This document shows, piece after piece, positions 58,705 to 64,000 of a stretch of 64,000 nt of DNA. The position numbers and the translations under genes were made by a program. Origin of the DNA: Rikenellaceae bacterium (GTDB taxonomy: Bacteria; Bacteroidota; Bacteroidia; Bacteroidales; Rikenellaceae). Below the pieces are notes generated by a model. The model made no database searches, was not told the DNA's origin, and saw nothing but the letters and a program-made list of their open reading frames with translations. Position 1 is the first letter of the stretch; each line of letters opens with the position of its first letter. The stretch spans positions 40,066 to 104,065 of the forward strand of contig SUZM01000006.1 in the NCBI GenBank assembly GCA_015059965.1, given 5' to 3'.

Positions 58705-60012
58705 CTATTTTTCGGGCTCGGTCTGGTGGAGGATGACCCGCTCGAGGTTGCGTTCACAAACCGGGCAGAAGCGGTCGGCCACGTTGTCGCGCATGCGGCA
58801 GACCACGGCCGGGCGGAAGATCCCCTTCGTGCGATAGCCGCCACCCTCATAGAGGCCCACCGTATAGTCGGCCTTGCGCTGATCGGTCGGAAGGGTGGGG
58901 CGCTCCACGCCTTCGGGCATCAGATCGGCCCACTTCGAGTCGAAATCGACCCCCGTGGTGATGTTGGGCTCCCAGGGTTCGTGTGCGAGCGAGTAGGTCT
59001 CATCCGTGGCATCCTCCGTGTCGTAGAAGTACTCGTCTCCCAGGCCGCCGAACGAGTGGCCGAATTCGTGGACCACCACCGGTTTGAAGTGGGGGTGGTG
59101 GGCCGTGGTCAGGGTGTAGGAGTTGTAGATGCCGCCACCGCCGTAGGTCTCCGTATTGGCCAGTACGACCAGATGCTCACAGGGGATGTTTCGAACCTGG
59201 TCGTAGAGCGCATAGACGTTGGAGGTGGTCAGGTAGCGGGGCATGTAGAAGGTCATGAAGTTGGAGTTGATGGCCGTCTCGCGCCACTGATCATCCTGCG
59301 GAACGCTCACGTTCGCGTGCTTCGAGGGGCTCTTTACGGCGATGAAGTTGAAGCGCTCGCGGTAGCCGTTGAAGGGGGCGTAGCGCAGGATCTCCTCGGC
59401 GGCCTTGCGGGCATCTTCGAGGAAGAGCTCCATCTCGGCTTCGGTGTAGCCCTCGGCCAGGATGCAGACGTCGATGCACGCCTCGTCCGACCCTCCGCGG
59501 TGGAGGTATTCGTGGGGCTGGGGCTCCACGGCACTCAGGTCGCGGATCAGCACATCGTCGGGATGAATCGTGTGTTTGAGCGAGCACTGCTCCTCTCCGC
59601 GGTTGTTCATCAGCACCAGTTCAACCTCGGCCTCCTGCAGGGGCATGGGGACCAAAAAGGTGGCCTCGAAGCTGCGGCTCACCTCCCGGGCCTCGGGGGT
59701 TACGATCCACTCCTGGAAGAGCGACGAGAAGGCCTGGCGATAGATCACCTCGCCCGAGGCCTTGTCGCGAAGGATCACCTGACCGTTTCCGCGTAAGGGG
59801 CTGGTCGAGAGGTTGTGGCGACGGCCCGACCACTCGGGGTAGTGTTGCAACTCCTTCAGGGCGGCATGTTGCTCGGAGGCGTTGCCCATCAGGGTGTAGT
59901 CGATGCGCAGGGTGGAATCCGAGAAGTAGTGCTCAAATTCTTGCGCCATGAGGCGGCTCGGGCCGAACAGCAGAGCGGCCAGGGCGATAAATCCGATAAA
60001 TTGTCGTTTCAT
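58705..60012 (-). CDS. M64-family zinc metallopeptidase, secreted
   Basis: A 435-residue exported protease with signal peptide (MKRQFIGFIALAALLFGPSRLMAQ). An N-terminal beta domain is followed by the M64 catalytic domain: ILAEGYTEAEMELFLEDARKA, INSNFMTFYMPRYLT and the zinc site HEFGH (His315, Glu316, His319) followed by SFGGLGDEYFY. C-terminal CRMRDN..FCPVCERNLERVI is typical. M64 includes the Clostridium IgA protease; substrates of the Bacteroidota enzymes are mostly unknown. Confidence 0.92.
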   Translation of the reverse strand: MKRQFIGFIALAALLFGPSRLMAQEFEHYFSDSTLRIDYTLMGNASEQHAALKELQHYPEWSGRRHNLSTSPLRGNGQVILRDKASGEVIYRQAFSSLFQEWIVTPEAREVSRSFEATFLVPMPLQEAEVELVLMNNRGEEQCSLKHTIHPDDVLIRDLSAVEPQPHEYLHRGGSDEACIDVCILAEGYTEAEMELFLEDARKAAEEILRYAPFNGYRERFNFIAVKSPSKHANVSVPQDDQWRETAINSNFMTFYMPRYLTTSNVYALYDQVRNIPCEHLVVLANTETYGGGGIYNSYTLTTAHHPHFKPVVVHEFGHSFGGLGDEYFYDTEDATDETYSLAHEPWEPNITTGVDFDSKWADLMPEGVERPTLPTDQRKADYTVGLYEGGGYRTKGIFRPAVVCRMRDNVADRFCPVCERNLERVILHQTEPEK

Positions 60013-60041
60013 GATCCGGTAATTTTAGGCTTCATTTTTTA

Positions 60042-60088
60042 CAAAGGTCGTTAAAATTTCTTGCTTTTGCAAATAATGAGTAAATTTG
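60042..60088. promoter_or_regulatory. overlapping divergent promoters
   Basis: Minus strand: TTTG (60073-60070), 20 nt, GACCTTTG (60049-60042) for the M64 gene. Plus strand: TAAATTTG (60081-60088), only 6 bp before the next ATG, so that mRNA would be leaderless. Confidence 0.55.
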
Positions 60089-60094
60089 TCCCTG

Positions 60095-60925
60095 ATGAAT
60101 CTCTTTCGCATATCCCTTTTGGGGCTCTGCATGATCCTCTCCGCCGAACTTTCGGCCCAAGAGGTTTGTGCCGCAGCCTACTACGACCTGGGCGGCCTCT
60201 ACGACACGGTACCCTCACCCTTTGGCGGCGATGGCGACTATACGCCCCGCGGATCGAAACGCTGGACCGGTGAGCGCTATAAGGAGTCTGTCGAGCGCTA
60301 TGCCGCCCTGCTGGACTCCCTTTCGCTGCCCCTTGTCGCCCTCTTTGGTGTGGAGAATGAGGCGGTGGCTTTGGATCTGGCGGCCCACTCGCAGGGGGAC
60401 TATGCGGTGGTCCACCGCACCTCATCGCGCCGCGACGGACTCGACTTCGCTCTCCTCTACCAGGCGGACTACTTCCTGCCCCGGAGCGTTCGGAGCGACT
60501 ACGGAGTGCTGCTGGTCGAGGGGGAGTTGTTGGGCCGCAGGGCCTGCCTGCTGCTCTGCAACGACGACTCCTCCCTTGCTGCCTATTTGGATCGCATGGC
60601 CCTCGACGGAGCCCTCGAATCGCTGATCCTGCTTGGCGCTGTGGGCCATGCGGGGGAGGACTTTCCGCTGAAGGATCCGCTGCTTAAGGCCGAGCGTGCG
60701 GGGCGCGGAACGCGCTTTAGACGCGGGGTGTGGCAGATGCGCGACCGCATCCTGCTCGGGGCAGACTGGGAGCCTCTGCGGGCCGATGTCTATGCTCGGG
60801 AGTGGCTCTTCGATCCCCTCTCGGGGGAGCCTCTGCCGCTCTATATGCGGGATCGCTATCGGGGCGGGCGAAGCAGAAATTTGCCCCTTTTTCTCTATTT
60901 CCGCCCTGCGAATTTGGAAAATTAG
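60095..60925 (+). CDS. exported endonuclease/phosphatase-fold (EEP-like) protein, degenerate
   Basis: About 276 residues with signal peptide (LFRISLLGLCMILSAELSA). AAYYDLGGLYDT, the catalytic-Glu-like LFGVENEAVALDLAAHSQGDYAVVHR and GLDFALLYQADYFLP follow the order of EEP enzymes. The usual GDFND and final SDH motifs are not recognisable, so activity is doubtful. The ppdK promoter overlaps its 3' end. The next gene is ppdK. Confidence 0.65.
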   Translation: MNLFRISLLGLCMILSAELSAQEVCAAAYYDLGGLYDTVPSPFGGDGDYTPRGSKRWTGERYKESVERYAALLDSLSLPLVALFGVENEAVALDLAAHSQGDYAVVHRTSSRRDGLDFALLYQADYFLPRSVRSDYGVLLVEGELLGRRACLLLCNDDSSLAAYLDRMALDGALESLILLGAVGHAGEDFPLKDPLLKAERAGRGTRFRRGVWQMRDRILLGADWEPLRADVYAREWLFDPLSGEPLPLYMRDRYRGGRSRNLPLFLYFRPANLEN

Positions 60926-60944
60926 GAAAAAAGCCGTACTTTCG
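60913..60944 (+). promoter_or_regulatory. ppdK promoter
   Basis: TTTG (60913-60916), 20-nt spacer, TACTTTCG (60937-60944; one mismatch to TAnnTTTG). The first box lies inside the last codons of the upstream gene. The leader of about 150 nt (60950-61102) is GC-rich and foldable around CCGCCGAGGGGCG and GCCGCCGAAAGGG; no known riboswitch class recognised. Confidence 0.6.
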
Positions 60945-61102
60945 TAACCCTTAAAGGTGTGTATGTTCGGTAGATTTACCCCGCCGAGGGGCGATGAAGC
61001 CGCCGAAAGGGTAGGGAGGGCATTGTGTTGTTCGTCCTTTAACTTTTTGACTATAAGACATTTGAGATTATATTTTAACAACTAAAAAAGACCAAAAAAA
61101 TT

Positions 61103-63832
<2,730 letters not shown>

Positions 63833-63857
63833 GAGGGCGGTCAAAATGAAGAAGTTA

Positions 63858-63890
63858 GCGGTAAAACCTTAATCAAACGGGTTTTACCGC
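63858..63890 (+). terminator. ppdK terminator
   Basis: GCGGTAAAACC / GGTTTTACCGC stem, followed by TTTCTCTTTA. Confidence 0.85.
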
Positions 63891-63921
63891 TTTCTCTTTA
63901 TAATTACATTCTGCACGATAA

Positions 63922-64000
63922 ATGAGCAGAATGAGCCGAGAAAAAGCAGAATTACTTACATTTTTAGAGGTGGTAACTTACACCGAACTTACACAAATAA
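63922..64000 (+). other. possible 5' end of a gene running off the window
   Basis: An open frame from ATG 63922 (or 63931) reads MSRMSREKAELLTFLEVVTYTEL to the edge. The sequence is suddenly AT-rich. Too short to assign; it may be non-coding. Confidence 0.25.

Noticed and set aside
60950..61102. Riboswitch in the ppdK leader
   Set aside because: The leader is foldable and includes CCGAAAGG, but I could not fit it to any known riboswitch consensus.

Overview
The window looks like a chromosomal segment from a gut-type member of the Bacteroidales. The best guess is Rikenellaceae, genus Alistipes. This rests on GC-rich housekeeping genes, many Bacteroidota-type promoters (TTTG about 20 bp before TAnnTTTG), and lineage-typical families (Bat proteins, PspC/GIN envelope genes, DUF4837, putative porin, a radical SAM/lipoprotein pair). 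The genus is recognised from memory, not from a database search.

Layout. 1-7.8 kb: end of cysS, an NhaC-type antiporter with a phosphoglycolate-phosphatase-like HAD enzyme, a small envelope-stress group (GlsB-like, PepSY-like, VIT-type metal transporter), a tandem spondin lipoprotein, a very hydrophilic 76-residue protein, and a self-contained operon of two membrane proteins plus a winged-helix regulator. 7.8-14.1 kb is the most accessory-looking stretch: an AT-rich secreted protein, a lipoprotein gene broken by two in-frame stops, manganese catalase, a Ser-rich basic peptide, a META lipoprotein, and repeat-rich DNA running up to tRNA-Lys(CUU), whose 3' end and terminator are repeated upstream. 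14.4-29 kb: recR-batE-batD, class I fumarase, class II aldolase, dnaX (with a likely frameshift signal), tyrS, folB, an NSS transporter and clpB. 29.5-32 kb: radical SAM/SPASM enzyme with two partner lipoproteins. 32.3-46.3 kb: manC-murF-hydrolase, pssA, porin and lytic transglycosylase, deacetylase, DUF4837, phospholipase D family protein, greA, PfkB and PfkA kinases. 46.4-51.2 kb: PspC-PadR-GIN-PspC envelope cassette, efp, ubiX. 51.4-64 kb: FmdE-like protein, dicarboxylate symporter, miaA, PRiA4-ORF3-like protein, DoxX, NhaD, SDR, M64 peptidase, a degenerate EEP-fold protein and ppdK, with a possible new gene opening at the right edge.

Physiology: aldolase, ATP-type phosphofructokinase, pyruvate phosphate dikinase and class I fumarase fit anaerobic glycolysis with a reductive C4 branch. 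Two sodium/proton antiporters, an NSS and a DAACS symporter fit sodium-coupled transport. Manganese catalase and BatD/E fit oxygen tolerance.

No intact insertion sequence, prophage or CRISPR array is present. The unusual content is in the intergenic DNA. One hairpin family has swapped stems around a conserved centre. A second is a modular element in which ATTNNNN heptad arrays flank a conserved CGAAATATT core. The heptad arrays also supply apparent -33 promoter boxes, a start codon and a stop codon to neighbouring genes.
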